Source: CBDFNC01 sp965249895 (GTDB lineage: Bacteria > Pseudomonadota > Gammaproteobacteria > Enterobacterales > CBDFNC01). Taken from it: a stretch of DNA of 64,000 nt. The translations under genes were made by a program, and so were the position numbers. Shown here piece after piece: positions 9,187 through 17,918 of this stretch. The DNA is taken from contig CBDFNC010000002.1 in the NCBI GenBank assembly GCA_965249895.1, forward strand, positions 186,001 to 250,000, written 5' to 3'. Under the pieces are notes generated by a model. It made no database searches. It saw only the letters and a list, made by a program, of their open reading frames with translations, and was not told the origin of the DNA. The stretch's first letter is position 1, and every line of letters starts with the position of its first letter.

Positions 9187-9603
9187 ATGACTATTTCTAT
9201 TATTTCACAAATTTTGTCGTGGGGGGCGATGGTTATTGCCCTATCCGCAATTTTGCTGTCCTTGGTATACAATACGCGACAGAGTAAGAAGATTGCGGCG
9301 TTGGAGTTATTACTAAAGGATGTGCTTAAGTCCAGAGATAGCCTGAAAAAACAAATCGGCGAACTGCATACTGGCGCCGTGGGTGTGGGTAATAAGATTT
9401 GTGAGTTGGACAGATCGCTGAAGGAAACCAACGAAAGGCAGCAGGACATAGTCACTATGGATCCTGAAAATAAACTCTACTCAAGAGCCGTTAAAATGGT
9501 GGAGCTGGGAGCAGGACTCGATGAATTAATCGCGGAATGCGAGTTGCCCAAAGCCGAAGCTGAATTGTTGTTAAACCTGCACGCACGTAAGAAATCAATA
9601 TAG
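9187..9603 (+). CDS. DUF2802 membrane-anchored coiled-coil protein
   Basis: About 138 residues. One N-terminal transmembrane helix (SQILSWGAMVIALSAILLSLVY), a charged helical stretch likely to form a coiled coil, then a short C-terminal segment (YSRAVKMVELGAGLDELIAECELPKAEAELLLNLH) that looks like a small helix-turn-helix. It resembles the DUF2802 family found after cheW in Shewanella, Vibrio and relatives. Function is unknown. I prefer the ATG at 9187; a TTG at 9175 would add four residues and neither start has a strong ribosome-binding site. Confidence 0.8.
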   Translation: MTISIISQILSWGAMVIALSAILLSLVYNTRQSKKIAALELLLKDVLKSRDSLKKQIGELHTGAVGVGNKICELDRSLKETNERQQDIVTMDPENKLYSRAVKMVELGAGLDELIAECELPKAEAELLLNLHARKKSI

Positions 9604-9607
9604 GAGT

Positions 9608-9627
9608 CGGGCCCTTGCCCGCTTCTT
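9608..9627 (+). terminator. hairpin ending the chemotaxis operon
   Basis: CGGGC (9608-9612) and GCCCG (9617-9621) flank a CCTT loop, followed by CTTCTTAACTTTT. It is a short GC-rich stem with an imperfect T tract just after the DUF2802 stop, so a modest terminator is plausible. Confidence 0.55.
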
Positions 9628-9730
9628 AACTTTTATTGATCTACTTGATAGTTTTCCCCTTTTTGTCCAGCTAATATACCCGCACGGTTATACCGATAAC
9701 TGACCCATGCTATTACCTGACTGATCTCGG

Positions 9731-9759
9731 TTAATAGAATAAAGCATCTATGCTATCAT
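9731..9759 (+). promoter_or_regulatory. candidate sigma-70 promoter for the ccm operon
   Basis: TTAATA (9731-9736) and TATCAT (9754-9759) are separated by exactly 17 bases, matching 4/6 and 5/6 of the sigma-70 consensus, and lie about 33 bases before ccmA. It follows the chemotaxis terminator, which fits a new transcription unit. Pattern match only. Confidence 0.45.
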
Positions 9760-9791
9760 CCGCCGCTTACGCTTAGAGTAGTTCGAAACCC

Positions 9792-10430
9792 ATGCTGGAA
9801 GCTCATGATCTCTGCTGTGTCAGAGAAGAAAGATTATTGTTTGACGCGCTGAATTTTGTTATTCAACCCGGTGAAATTGTTCAGGTAGAAGGCCCTAACG
9901 GGGTAGGTAAAACCAGTCTTTTACGTCTGCTGGTTGGCTTGTCCAGCCCTTACGCTGGCAAAGTAAGCTGGAATGGCGACGACATTCTTAGCGGACGGGA
10001 GGAGTATCATAACGAGCTACTTTACTTGGGGCATCATTCCGGCGTAAGAGCGGAGCTAACAGCTTATGAAAACCTGAGTTTTTACCAGGCAATTTATGAG
10101 CCCGAGCTGAGCGTGGATATTTGGCAGGTACTGGCCCAGGTTGGCCTGGCTGGTTATGAAGAAATACCAGCGGCACAGTTATCTGCAGGGCAGCAGCGGA
10201 GGGTCGCCTTGGCCAGGCTGTGGGCTACAAGTTGCAAACTCTGGATACTGGATGAGCCTTTTACGGCCATAGATAAACTGGGGGTCAGGATCCTAGAGGA
10301 GTTATTTGTAAAACATGCCTCTCAAGGTGGCATTGTTGTGCTGACCACCCACCAGGATCTTCATTTGGATGAAAACCAGTATCGAAAAATAACCCTGACC
10401 AAACGACCACTGGAGCTGAGTTATGTTTAA
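9792..10430 (+). CDS. ccmA: haem exporter ATP-binding subunit CcmA
   Basis: 212 residues, a compact ABC ATPase: Walker A GPNGVGKTS, signature LSAGQQRR, Walker B LWILDEPF, switch His in TTHQD. With CcmB, CcmC and CcmD it forms the complex that releases haem-loaded CcmE for cytochrome c maturation. Gene overlaps ccmB by 8 bases. First gene of a complete ccmABCDEFGHI set. Confidence 0.96.
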   Translation: MLEAHDLCCVREERLLFDALNFVIQPGEIVQVEGPNGVGKTSLLRLLVGLSSPYAGKVSWNGDDILSGREEYHNELLYLGHHSGVRAELTAYENLSFYQAIYEPELSVDIWQVLAQVGLAGYEEIPAAQLSAGQQRRVALARLWATSCKLWILDEPFTAIDKLGVRILEELFVKHASQGGIVVLTTHQDLHLDENQYRKITLTKRPLELSYV

Positions 10431-11091
10431 CGCCTTTATGCTAGTGGTGCGTCGCGAGTTAGTTGCTGCATACCGGCGTCGGTCGGATATATTAAACCCT
10501 TTGTGGTTTTTTATTATTGTCATCACCTTATTCCCTTTAGGCATAGGCCCTGAGCCTAACCTATTGGCCCGTATTGCTCCCGGTATAATTTGGGTAGCGG
10601 CATTGTTGTCATCATTGCTCTCATTGGAACGTTTATTTAAAGATGACTTTATCGATGGCTCGCTGGAACAGCTTATGCTGGCACCTTATCCTCTGGGTTT
10701 GTTGGTGACGGCGAAGGTATTGGCCCATTGGTTGTTAACTGGCCTGCCGATAATCCTGATTTCACCTTTGCTGGCGGTATTGTTATCACTGGATATGAAT
10801 ACCTATCTCGCCACTTTAGCTACCTTGGCCATAGGTACGCCGGTATTGAGTTTTCTCGGTGGGATTGGCGTGGCCCTTACAGTGGGCCTGCGTAAAGGCG
10901 GTGTATTGTTAAGCCTGATCATGTTACCCCTGAGCATACCTGTGCTGATTTTTTCGACTATGGCCATAGATGCGGCGGGTTTTGGTCAACCTTATATCGG
11001 GTTTGTTGCAATTTTGGGGGCTATGCTGGTTGGTGCATTAACCTTGGCCCCTTTCGCTATTGCAGCCTCTTTGAGGGTCAGTGTAAGTTAG
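10423..11091 (+). CDS. ccmB: haem exporter membrane subunit CcmB
   Basis: 222 residues with six hydrophobic segments spread through the length, typical of CcmB. The N-terminus (VVRRELVAAYRRRSDILNPLWFFIIVITLFPLGIGP) and LSLERLFKDDFIDGSLEQLML are well-conserved family blocks. Partner of CcmA in the inner membrane. A 194-bp gap follows before ccmC, unlike the tight packing of the rest of the operon. Confidence 0.95.
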   Translation: MFNAFMLVVRRELVAAYRRRSDILNPLWFFIIVITLFPLGIGPEPNLLARIAPGIIWVAALLSSLLSLERLFKDDFIDGSLEQLMLAPYPLGLLVTAKVLAHWLLTGLPIILISPLLAVLLSLDMNTYLATLATLAIGTPVLSFLGGIGVALTVGLRKGGVLLSLIMLPLSIPVLIFSTMAIDAAGFGQPYIGFVAILGAMLVGALTLAPFAIAASLRVSVS

Positions 11092-11264
11092 GTTTTTTCT
11101 GTATGTCTAATACTTAGGTGGTAGTTAAATAGACTCACAGACAGCGAGAAACAGCAGTACCTGGAAGTTTTTTAACAAGCAGTTTGCCCTAAATCAATGA
11201 TAGGTCATCTTAGCTCTTTAGAGGTATATGGTTTTCAGCAGATTATGGGCAAGGTTACACAAAA

Positions 11265-11270
11265 TATAAT
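11265..11270 (+). promoter_or_regulatory. possible internal -10 element upstream of ccmC
   Basis: A perfect TATAAT sits 15 bases before the ccmC start in the unusually long ccmB-ccmC gap. No convincing -35 lies 16-18 bases upstream, so this may be chance in an AT-rich spacer. If real it would give ccmCDEFGHI a separate promoter. Confidence 0.25.
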
Positions 11271-11285
11271 TATAGAGAGTGAGCT

Positions 11286-12026
11286 ATGTGGAAGTGGTTA
11301 CACCCCTACGCAAAAGCGGAGCACAGCTACCGCCTTGCAGGGAAAATGTTGCCTTGGTTCGTTGTTATCAGCGTGGTCGCTTTTGCGGTCGGTTTGGTTT
11401 GGGGGCTGGCCTTTGCCCCTGCAGACTATCAGCAAGGAGACAGCTTTAGAATTATCTATATTCATGTGCCGGCAGCAATTATGTCCATGGGGGCTTATTC
11501 CGCTATGGCTATTGCAGCTTTTATCGGTATGGTATGGCAAATACGCCTGTCTGATATTGCCGTTGCGGCCATTGCTCCTGTCGGGGCCGTGTTTACCTTT
11601 ATCGCCCTATTTACCGGCGCCGCCTGGGGGAAACCCATGTGGGGTGCGTGGTGGGTGTGGGATGCAAGGCTAACATCTGAGCTTATCCTGCTGTTTCTCT
11701 ACCTCGGCGTTATCGCTATCTACAATGCATTTTCTGATAAAGTGCTGGCCGGCAGGGCGGCAGGCATTCTATCTCTGGTAGGTGTGATCAATTTACCTGT
11801 CATCCACTATTCGGTGGAATGGTGGAATACCCTACACCAAGGTGCCACCATTACCAAGTTTGGCAAACCTTCCATTGCGACCTCTATGCTATGGCCTTTG
11901 CTCACTATGCTGCTCGCATTTATTGGCTATTTGGGTGCGTTAACCTTAATGCGCTTCCGTAATGAGATCCTGCGCCGGGAAAGCCATCGTCCCTGGGTCC
12001 GCGCTTTAGTTGAAAAGGAGAAGTAG
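11286..12026 (+). CDS. ccmC: haem exporter / haem-handling protein CcmC
   Basis: 246 residues with six predicted membrane helices. The tryptophan-rich WWD motif is visible in WGAWWVWDARLTSELILLFLY, flanked by the two conserved His that bind haem (in YIHVPAA and VIHYSVEWW). CcmC loads haem on CcmE. ccmD starts one base after the stop. Confidence 0.95.
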   Translation: MWKWLHPYAKAEHSYRLAGKMLPWFVVISVVAFAVGLVWGLAFAPADYQQGDSFRIIYIHVPAAIMSMGAYSAMAIAAFIGMVWQIRLSDIAVAAIAPVGAVFTFIALFTGAAWGKPMWGAWWVWDARLTSELILLFLYLGVIAIYNAFSDKVLAGRAAGILSLVGVINLPVIHYSVEWWNTLHQGATITKFGKPSIATSMLWPLLTMLLAFIGYLGALTLMRFRNEILRRESHRPWVRALVEKEK

Positions 12027-12027
12027 T

Positions 12028-12234
12028 ATGGCCTTTAATAGCGTATCTGAATTCCTTGCCATGGGCGGTTATGCCTTTTACGTGTGGTTGTCGTTTGGCG
12101 TGACCTTATTCGCGTTGCTGGGATTGGTGCTTTCTACCCGATTAACCAGAAAAGCCATGTTAAAAGAGGTTGCGGCGAGAGTTGAACGAGAGCATAGAAT
12201 TAAAAATGCACCAAATCTGGAGAACACCCTATGA
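12028..12234 (+). CDS. ccmD: haem exporter small subunit CcmD
   Basis: 68 residues with one membrane helix (AFYVWLSFGVTLFALLGLVLS) and a charged C-terminal tail, as in CcmD. I chose the ATG at 12028, preceded by AAAAGGAG at 12013-12020; the frame is open further upstream but that part lies in ccmC. CcmD helps to release holo-CcmE from CcmABC. It overlaps ccmE by 4 bases. Confidence 0.9.
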   Translation: MAFNSVSEFLAMGGYAFYVWLSFGVTLFALLGLVLSTRLTRKAMLKEVAARVEREHRIKNAPNLENTL

Positions 12235-12725
12235 ACCTAAGACGGAAAAAACGGATGTCCATTATTTTGGCCTTGGTATTGGGTGTAGGCACTACCGTGG
12301 GCCTGGTGTTATTTGCACTTAGTCAAAATATTGACCTTTTCTATACGCCGACTGAGCTTGTGCGAGGTAAACAGCCGAGCGGGCAAATGCCTGAAGTGGG
12401 TCAGAGGCTGAGAATTGGCGGTTTGGTGGTACCTGGCTCGGTGAGCCGTGATCCACAAAGCCTGAAGGTAAGCTTTCAACTGGTGGATGCTGGTGGACCT
12501 GTGGTCACAGTGGAATTCGAAGGTATACTGCCGGACCTGTTCCGTGAGGGGCAGGGAATCGTAGCTCAGGGTGAGTTAAAAAATGCAACAACGGTTTTTG
12601 CCCATGAAGTATTGGCTAAACACGATGAAGAATATATGCCGCCCGAAGTGGCCGAGGCATTAAAAGGCATGCAGCACTTCAAACCGGAATACACAGAAGC
12701 GCAACTAGCAGGGAGCCAGCAATGA
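12231..12725 (+). CDS. ccmE: periplasmic haem chaperone CcmE
   Basis: 164 residues. An N-terminal membrane anchor (RMSIILALVLGVGTTVGLVLFAL) is followed by the beta-barrel domain. The haem-binding His lies in VLAKHDEEYMPPEV, matching the HxxxY motif. It carries haem from CcmC to CcmF. Translationally coupled on both sides (ATGA overlaps with ccmD and ccmF). Confidence 0.95.
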   Translation: MNLRRKKRMSIILALVLGVGTTVGLVLFALSQNIDLFYTPTELVRGKQPSGQMPEVGQRLRIGGLVVPGSVSRDPQSLKVSFQLVDAGGPVVTVEFEGILPDLFREGQGIVAQGELKNATTVFAHEVLAKHDEEYMPPEVAEALKGMQHFKPEYTEAQLAGSQQ

Positions 12726-14674
12726 TCCCCGAGTTAGGACAATTTGCCCTTGCTATTGCATTGGCTTGCGCCGTCTTACAATCGATTTATCCTTTGTGGG
12801 GGGCGCATGCCGGCCACGTAGGTATGATGAACAGCGCCAGAACCCTGGCCGTCACTCAGTTTTTGTTTGTGGGTTTATCATTTTCCTGTTTGACTTATGC
12901 CTTTGCCATGGATGACTTTTCCGTAGTAAATGTGGTTTCCAACTCCAACACCGCGCTACCCATTTACTACAAGATATCGGCGGTATGGGGCTCCCATGAA
13001 GGCTCACTCTTGCTATGGGTGTTCACCCTGGCGACCTGGACTGCGGCAGTGGCAGTATTCAGCCGTAATTTGCCGTTGGAGTCAGTGGCAAGAGTGCTGG
13101 GGATAATGGGGATGTTGGGGATAGGTTTCTATCTGTTTATTTTGCTGACGTCTAACCCGTTTGAGCGTACCTTACCTTATCTGCCCATCGACGGCCGGGA
13201 TCTGAATCCACTGTTGCAGGATATCGGGCTGATTTTACACCCGCCTATGTTGTATATGGGTTATGTGGGTTTCTCGGTAGCTTTTGCATTTGCTATCGCC
13301 TCTCTGATGACAGGGCGCCTCGACTCAGCCTGGGCTCGCTGGTCTCGTCCCTGGACCATGGCCGCCTGGATCTTCCTGACCCTGGGAATCTCACTGGGCA
13401 GCTGGTGGGCCTATTACGAGCTTGGCTGGGGCGGTTGGTGGTTCTGGGATCCCGTTGAAAACGCCTCCTTTATGCCCTGGTTGGTAGGAACGGCGCTGAT
13501 CCATTCGCTGGCAGTGTCTGAAAAGCGGGGTGTATTTAAGTCCTGGACTGTATTGTTGGCGCTGGCAGCATTCTCTTTCAGCCTGCTGGGCGCCTTCCTG
13601 GTGCGTTCAGGGGTGTTGGTGTCTGTACATTCCTTTGCCAGTGATCCGGCTCGGGGGATGTTTCTTCTCGGTTTCCTGATCCTGGTGGTCGGTGGCTCAC
13701 TACTGCTTTATGCGTTTAAAGGCTCAGCGGTGAAAAGCCGGGGTTCGTTCGAACTCTTCTCCCGTGAAACTATGTTATTGGGCAACAATGTGTTGCTGGT
13801 AGCGGCGCTGTTGGTGGTATTGCTGGGAACCCTGCTACCCCTGGTACATAAAGAAATTGGTCTTGGTAGCATCTCTATCGGCGAACCATTTTTTAACCGT
13901 GTCTTTACCTGGTTAATCGTACCCTTTGCGCTTATGTTGGGGGTGGGGCCTCTGGTACGCTGGAAAAAACAACATGCAGGCGATCTGAGTAAAGTACTGA
14001 TCAGCGCCCTGATTGGCTCCGCGGTATTGGCGGTAGCTTTTCTGCTGGTGTTTGCCGAACAGATTAAATGGCTGGCCCTGCTGGGTTGTTTCCTGGGTAT
14101 TTGGGTGATCATCACTTCCGTTCAGGAAACCTATATTCGTGCCACCTATAAACACAGTCTATGGGAGGGGTTAAGCAAACTAGGACGCAGTCACTGGGCG
14201 ATGATCCTGGGTCATATCGGTTTGGCCGTGACTGTTATCGGTATCGCGATGACGCAAAACTACAGCATAGAAAAAGACGTGCGTATGGAGCCGGGTGATA
14301 GCATAGTGTTCGCCGAGTATGAGTTCCACTTTAAAACAGTGACCTCAGTAGATGGACCAAACTATGAAGGTCATATGGGGGTACTTGACGTTACACGTAA
14401 CGGCAAGTTTGTGACCCAGCTGAATGCGGAAAAGCGTTTCTATAATGTACAACGCAACGTAATGACGGAAGCTGCTATAGATCCTGGTATTACCCGTGAC
14501 CTGTATGCGGCCCTGGGAGAGCAGCTTGAAGGCGGCGCCTGGGCGTTGCGTATCTATTACAAACCCTTTATCCGCTGGATCTGGGGGGGAACTATCATTA
14601 TGTCCATCGGTGGTATTTTTGCCATGAGTGACAGACGGTATCGGTTTAAAAAGCAGCGAGTAGCCACAGCATGA
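12722..14674 (+). CDS. ccmF: cytochrome c haem lyase subunit CcmF
   Basis: 650 residues with many membrane helices. The WWD domain is visible (GWGGWWFWDPVENASFMPWL), with conserved His residues nearby (LLQDIGLILHPPMLYMGYVG and TALIHSLAVSEKRG). CcmF, with CcmH and CcmI, attaches haem to CxxCH motifs of apocytochromes. Length is standard for the family. Overlaps ccmG by 4 bases. Confidence 0.96.
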   Translation: MIPELGQFALAIALACAVLQSIYPLWGAHAGHVGMMNSARTLAVTQFLFVGLSFSCLTYAFAMDDFSVVNVVSNSNTALPIYYKISAVWGSHEGSLLLWVFTLATWTAAVAVFSRNLPLESVARVLGIMGMLGIGFYLFILLTSNPFERTLPYLPIDGRDLNPLLQDIGLILHPPMLYMGYVGFSVAFAFAIASLMTGRLDSAWARWSRPWTMAAWIFLTLGISLGSWWAYYELGWGGWWFWDPVENASFMPWLVGTALIHSLAVSEKRGVFKSWTVLLALAAFSFSLLGAFLVRSGVLVSVHSFASDPARGMFLLGFLILVVGGSLLLYAFKGSAVKSRGSFELFSRETMLLGNNVLLVAALLVVLLGTLLPLVHKEIGLGSISIGEPFFNRVFTWLIVPFALMLGVGPLVRWKKQHAGDLSKVLISALIGSAVLAVAFLLVFAEQIKWLALLGCFLGIWVIITSVQETYIRATYKHSLWEGLSKLGRSHWAMILGHIGLAVTVIGIAMTQNYSIEKDVRMEPGDSIVFAEYEFHFKTVTSVDGPNYEGHMGVLDVTRNGKFVTQLNAEKRFYNVQRNVMTEAAIDPGITRDLYAALGEQLEGGAWALRIYYKPFIRWIWGGTIIMSIGGIFAMSDRRYRFKKQRVATA

Positions 14675-15207
14675 GTAAACCTAAGCGTATTTTAGTTTAT
14701 TTGTTGCCACTGGCTGCATTTCTGGGCGCTACTGTCTTTCTGTTTAAGGGGTTGTTTACCGACCCCTCAAAACTGGAATCCGTATTAATTGGCAAGCCGG
14801 TTCCTGAATTTACCCTGCAGGATATTTACCAGAAAGGTTTGGTGCACGATGCGTCGGTGCTTAAAGGCCGGCCTATGCTGCTCAATGTCTGGGCGACTTG
14901 GTGCCCAACCTGTTATGCGGAGCATACCTATTTAAATAAACTGGCTAAAGACGGCGTTTATATAATAGGGATGAACTATAAAGATGACAGGAAAAAGGCC
15001 ATCCGCTGGTTAACCGAGCTGGGTGACCCTTACAAGGTTAGCCTGTATGACGGTGACGGTATGCTGGGGTTGGACCTCGGCGTATATGGCGCACCGGAAA
15101 CCTTTTTTATTGATAGCAATGGCGTTATTCAATATCGCCATGTGGGTGATATCAATGAGCGGGTTTGGCAGCAGACCCTGGCTCAAATCTACTATGGGAT
15201 GAAATAA
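14671..15207 (+). CDS. ccmG: thiol:disulfide interchange protein CcmG/DsbE
   Basis: 178 residues: an N-terminal membrane anchor followed by a thioredoxin fold with active site WATWCPTCYAEH (CPTC) and the cis-Pro region VYGAPETFFID. It keeps the CxxCH cysteines of apocytochromes reduced. Its stop (TAA, 15205-15207) shares one base with the ccmH start. Confidence 0.94.
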   Translation: MSKPKRILVYLLPLAAFLGATVFLFKGLFTDPSKLESVLIGKPVPEFTLQDIYQKGLVHDASVLKGRPMLLNVWATWCPTCYAEHTYLNKLAKDGVYIIGMNYKDDRKKAIRWLTELGDPYKVSLYDGDGMLGLDLGVYGAPETFFIDSNGVIQYRHVGDINERVWQQTLAQIYYGMK

Positions 15208-15695
15208 TGAAACATCTCTTCATTATATTGGTATTTTTGTTGTTAGCTGTACCTAAAAGCTACGCCACGATAGAGGTTTATGAGTTTGAAACCGACCAGC
15301 AGGAGCGACTTTTTCAATCTCTGGTAAAGGAATTACGCTGCCCTAAGTGTCAGAATCAGACCATTGCAGAATCCAATGCTCCTTTAGCTAAAGATATGCG
15401 GGAAAAAACCTATGAAATGGTTACCCAGGGCAAGGACGCAGATGAGGTGGTGGATTATATGGTTGCCCGGTTTGGTAACTTTGTGCGTTACGATCCGCCC
15501 ATGAATCCTGCAACCATCTTCCTCTGGTTAGGTCCGATTCTGTTTATATTCTTTAGTGCATTAGTGATATTTCTGCAGGCTCGCAAGCGAAAAGCTGAGC
15601 TGAACCCTGAAGAGACCGAAAAACTGAAGCAATTACTGGCCGAAGAAGAGAAAATTCTGGCAGACGAAGCCGCAAAAGAAGAGAAGAAATCATGA
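15207..15695 (+). CDS. ccmH: cytochrome c maturation protein CcmH (NrfF-like)
   Basis: 162 residues from the ATG at 15207 that overlaps the ccmG stop (TAATG). Signal peptide (FIILVFLLLAVPKSYA), redox motif LRCPKCQNQTIAESNAPLA (CPKC), and a C-terminal transmembrane helix (TIFLWLGPILFIFFSALVIFL) with a charged tail. This is the short, N-terminal-domain form of CcmH; the TPR half is the separate ccmI gene. Confidence 0.94.
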   Translation: MKHLFIILVFLLLAVPKSYATIEVYEFETDQQERLFQSLVKELRCPKCQNQTIAESNAPLAKDMREKTYEMVTQGKDADEVVDYMVARFGNFVRYDPPMNPATIFLWLGPILFIFFSALVIFLQARKRKAELNPEETEKLKQLLAEEEKILADEAAKEEKKS

Positions 15696-16912
15696 TTGTA
15701 TTTTGGTTTATGAGTGTTGTACTTTTGCTCCTGGCCAGTTTGGCATTGGTTATCCCTATCGTCCGTAACCGGGGCGGAGCGGAGGCTGATCGGGATGAAC
15801 TCAACAAACAACTCTACCGTCAACGGCTTAAAGAAATCGAGCGGGATGATTCCCAGGGCATCATCAGTGACAATGCGGCTGTAATTAAAGAGCTGCAGCA
15901 AAACTTACTGGAAGATGTACAGGAGTCGAAAAAGGCCCAGTTCGGTGCCAGCAAACTTATCTGGCTACCGGGTGTACTTGTGCTGGTGATGATTTCTTAC
16001 ACTGTGTACTTTAAAGTCGGTGGGGCGTCTGAAGTTGCGCATTGGCAAGCTGTAGTGGAGAAATATCCTGAGTTACAGCGGAAGATAGTCATGGGGGCCG
16101 GTGAATCGCCTACAGATCAGGATGTCAGAGAATTTGCACTGGGGTTAAGAACCCAACTTATTTCCACGCCAAATGATACCACCGGCTGGTTGATGCTGGG
16201 CCGTCTGGCACTGGCCCTTAAGGATGCTCAGATGGCCCTGGATGCACTTGCCATAGCTTATGAGCAGGCGCCAGAGCGTACGGATATACGTACTTCTTAC
16301 GCACAGGCGTTAATGCAAAGCGGTGATCCCCTTCGTAGCAAGCAAGCGGAGAATATTATCGTGGCTACAATAGGGGTTGAGCCTGATAACCTGGAAGCCT
16401 GGTCTCTGTACGCTTTTATGGCCCTGCAGGAGGAAAATTTTGGGGAAGCCATCAATCGTTGGCAAAAAATGTTGCCCATGATTGAGAAAGGCAGTGAGCG
16501 CTATCAGATGATAACCGGCAGTATCGAGTATGCGAAGAGTCAGATGGAGGCACAAAAACCGGGCAAGTCGGTTGGCCCAGAGTACTCCATAGAAGTACGA
16601 CTGGCAGACAATGTAAGCCTACCCGACTCCGGTTTCTTATTTGTTTTTGCGCAAATGATTGATGGGCCTCCTGCGCCACTGGCGGCAAAGAAAATTCCGT
16701 TACCCCAATTCCCGCTGACCGTGACCTTGTCTGATGCAGATGCTATGGTGCCGGAACTCAGATTAAGCCAGCAAGGTCAGTTTGTGGTGAAAGCCAGGAT
16801 CTCCCTGGATGGTAATGTCACTCCTATGTCCGGAGAGTGGGAAGGGGATTCAGGTGTGATTAAAGCGGGCAAGCAGGGACCTATCCAAATTGAAGTTAAT
16901 AAAGCCTTGTAA
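15692..16912 (+). CDS. ccmI: cytochrome c biogenesis TPR protein CcmI
   Basis: 406 residues. Two membrane helices at the N-terminus (MIVFWFMSVVLLLLASLALV and LIWLPGVLVLVMISYTVYF) flank a charged loop (EADRDELNKQLYRQRLKEIERD). Then TPR repeats (about 160-275: GWLMLGRLALALKDAQMALDAL, LEAWSLYAFMALQEENFGEA) and a C-terminal beta-rich domain. It binds apocytochrome C-termini and delivers them to CcmFH. Last gene of the operon, overlapping ccmH by 4 bases. Confidence 0.93.
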   Translation: MIVFWFMSVVLLLLASLALVIPIVRNRGGAEADRDELNKQLYRQRLKEIERDDSQGIISDNAAVIKELQQNLLEDVQESKKAQFGASKLIWLPGVLVLVMISYTVYFKVGGASEVAHWQAVVEKYPELQRKIVMGAGESPTDQDVREFALGLRTQLISTPNDTTGWLMLGRLALALKDAQMALDALAIAYEQAPERTDIRTSYAQALMQSGDPLRSKQAENIIVATIGVEPDNLEAWSLYAFMALQEENFGEAINRWQKMLPMIEKGSERYQMITGSIEYAKSQMEAQKPGKSVGPEYSIEVRLADNVSLPDSGFLFVFAQMIDGPPAPLAAKKIPLPQFPLTVTLSDADAMVPELRLSQQGQFVVKARISLDGNVTPMSGEWEGDSGVIKAGKQGPIQIEVNKAL

Positions 16913-16919
16913 TTTATTT

Positions 16920-16940
16920 CACTCCCCGTCCCGGGGAGTG
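16920..16940 (+). terminator. first hairpin after ccmI
   Basis: CACTCCCC and GGGGAGTG form a perfect 8-bp stem with a five-base loop immediately after the ccmI stop, but no T tract follows. It may be an RNA-stabilising 3' hairpin rather than a terminator by itself. Confidence 0.5.
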
Positions 16941-16975
16941 AACGTTTCCCCCTTGTATTTTTAATTCCAGCCCTT

Positions 16976-17010
16976 ATATACCCAAGCTGCTTGGGTATAT
17001 TGCTTTTTTT
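16976..17010 (+). terminator. rho-independent terminator of the ccm operon
   Basis: ATATACCCAAG (16976-16986) and CTTGGGTATAT (16990-17000) form a perfect 11-bp stem around CTG, followed by TGCTTTTTTT. This is a canonical intrinsic terminator. Confidence 0.85.
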
Positions 17011-17106
17011 GATGGGTGAATAATTCACTAGATTGAATTAAACTCCTAAATAATCCCAGTTCTTTTACGTATCTGGTTGATACAATAACTTTTTCGGGAT
17101 GAAAAT

Positions 17107-17832
17107 ATGCGAATAACAGGATTGTTGCTGTGTCTACTTTTGCCCATAACCGGCTTGGCCAATGAAACCGAAACGGTCAGTGATCCCTTTGAAGGTATAA
17201 ATAGGGGGATCTGGGATTTTAACTACGAATTTCTCGATAAGCAGATATATAAACCTACCGCAGAAGCTTATGTAGATTATATAAGCCCGGGAGCAAGGGA
17301 AGCCCTGAATAATTTTGTGCTTAATTTCGAAGAGCCATCGAGTGCAGTGAACCACCTGTTGCAGCTGGAAGTGAAAGAGTCGCTGAGCAGTGTGATGCGC
17401 TTTGTGGTTAATTCAACGTTTGGGCTGGTGGGTTTTATCGACGTGGCGGGTAAAACCGGATTAACCAGAAACAGGGCGGAATTTCAGGATGTTCTAGGCT
17501 CTATGGGGGTAGGTCATGGTCCTTATGTGATGGTTCCCGTATTTGGCCCCAAGACTACGCGTAAATTGGCCGGTGATATTGTTGATACCCTCTATTTTCC
17601 TTTCAGTTCACTAACTTATTTCGAACGGCTGGCCCACTGGGGCATGGATGGGATCTACAATCGAGCGGAGGCCCTGGGTCAGGATGCCCTTATCGATCAG
17701 TCTCTGGACCCTTACATCTTTGTACGCGACGCATATGTCCAGTATCAGGACTACCGGGTTAACCCAAGTGTTTCAGAGCCAGAGGAAGACGACGGGGCAT
17801 TGGAAGACTATTTGGATGAAATAGAAGAATAA
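17107..17832 (+). CDS. mlaA: MlaA/VacJ outer-membrane lipid asymmetry protein
   Basis: 241 residues of the MlaA family: DPFEGINRGIWDFNYEFLDKQIYKP at the start, LNNFVLNFEEPSSAVNHLLQ, then LGSMGVGHGPYVMVPVFGP. MlaA takes misplaced phospholipids from the outer leaflet of the outer membrane and passes them to the Mla pathway. The N-terminus is a signal peptide without a lipobox cysteine (ITGLA before NETE; the only Cys is inside the hydrophobic core), unlike E. coli MlaA, which is a lipoprotein. The acidic C-terminal tail is variable in the family. Confidence 0.92.
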   Translation: MRITGLLLCLLLPITGLANETETVSDPFEGINRGIWDFNYEFLDKQIYKPTAEAYVDYISPGAREALNNFVLNFEEPSSAVNHLLQLEVKESLSSVMRFVVNSTFGLVGFIDVAGKTGLTRNRAEFQDVLGSMGVGHGPYVMVPVFGPKTTRKLAGDIVDTLYFPFSSLTYFERLAHWGMDGIYNRAEALGQDALIDQSLDPYIFVRDAYVQYQDYRVNPSVSEPEEDDGALEDYLDEIEE

Positions 17833-17918
17833 AGGGTAAATACAATCCAATATTAATGAAGAACCTGAAATTCTTTTCTAGAATCAGGTGGGTTGAAGCG
17901 GAGGAAAACCGGATCACA

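Noticed and set aside
11197..11673. 158-codon frame overlapping ccmC
   Set aside because: Out of frame with ccmC, which has the conserved WWD and His motifs; product is low-complexity.
13708..14115. 135-codon frame opposite ccmF
   Set aside because: Antisense shadow of a conserved membrane gene; composition mirrors hydrophobic codons.
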